From Clytia hemisphaerica (taxonomy: Eukaryota > Cnidaria > Hydrozoa > Leptothecata > Clytiidae), in contig CACVBU010000271.1 of assembly GCA_902728285.1 (NCBI GenBank), positions 2,113,717 through 2,177,716 of the forward strand: 64,000 bases of DNA. Direction: 5' to 3'. The translations under genes were made by a program, and so were the position numbers. Of the stretch, positions 63,942-64,000 are shown piece by piece. Positions within the stretch are counted from its first letter, which is position 1; each line of letters begins with the position of its first letter. Under the pieces are notes generated by a model. The model made no database searches. It saw only the letters and a list, made by a program, of their open reading frames with translations, and was not told the DNA's origin.

Positions 63942-64000
63942 AGTAGCTTTTTGATGGACTGGATGATGCTGATAAGTGGCTGGTGTGATTTGGTAGACTT
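63942..64000 (+). repeat. Repeat shared with the centre of 29593-30241
   Basis: 'tagctttttgatggactgga' and 'gctgataagtggc' match about 29775-29835. It continues past the window end. Confidence 0.6.

Overview
This is a repeat-dense, AT-rich piece of a metazoan nuclear genome. Genes are split by long introns with GT-AG junctions, coding exons are short, and most of the remaining sequence consists of small inverted-repeat transposons, SINEs and decayed retroelements. The short (474-residue) DEG/ENaC channel, the muscarinic-like GPCR and the PAN/PA14 ectodomain exons suggest a non-bilaterian or early-branching marine or freshwater animal. A cnidarian is my best guess, but this is inference and no marker in the window settles it.

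Layout. 1-0.43 kb: edge of a Polinton/Maverick-type protein-primed DNA polymerase relic (minus). 2.2-11.6 kb: complete six-exon DEG/ENaC channel gene (minus), with every intron carrying mobile elements. 11.6-13.6 kb: tandem repeats and one possible signal-anchor exon. 13.6-16.8 kb: a segmental duplication whose two copies give empty and filled sites for two insertions. 18.1-21.9 kb: an RTE-like LINE cut by a palindromic MITE and by a 2.5-kb element with repeat-built termini. 23.9-25.4 kb: intact intronless aminergic-type GPCR (plus). 27.9-31.3 kb: four phase-consistent exons of a secreted PAN-domain protein (plus). 32.2-34.7 kb: 440-bp satellite with a tRNA-like motif in each unit. 36-39.7 kb: terminal exon and probable 3' UTR of an unidentified minus-strand gene, followed by a deletion-rich second copy that looks like an assembly artefact. 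39.9-42.4 kb: large palindromic elements. 44.0-46.2 kb: three exons encoding a PA14 domain (plus), abutted by a 5'-truncated LINE. 48-52 kb: nested MITEs. 52.9-56.7 kb: a Gag-like ORF (plus) split by an 8-bp-TSD transposon and meeting an oppositely oriented RTE endonuclease ORF. 57.4-58.8 kb: intact beta-1,3-glycosyltransferase (GT31) with a hexapeptide-repeat tail (minus). 59-64 kb: a SINE, a MITE and three G-rich elements.

The host genes (cation channel, amine-like receptor, secreted multidomain protein, Golgi glycosyltransferase) are unrelated neighbours; nothing suggests an operon. The most notable signal is a family of TA-target MITEs in which a 4-6 base 'word' in the terminal repeats (AAGAAC, AAGGAAC, AAGCATA, AAGAATA, AAGAAAC) is repeated inside the same element and changes in concert between subfamilies. 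Its boundaries are confirmed by an empty site inside this window. All annotation is by eye; no homology search or expression evidence was available.
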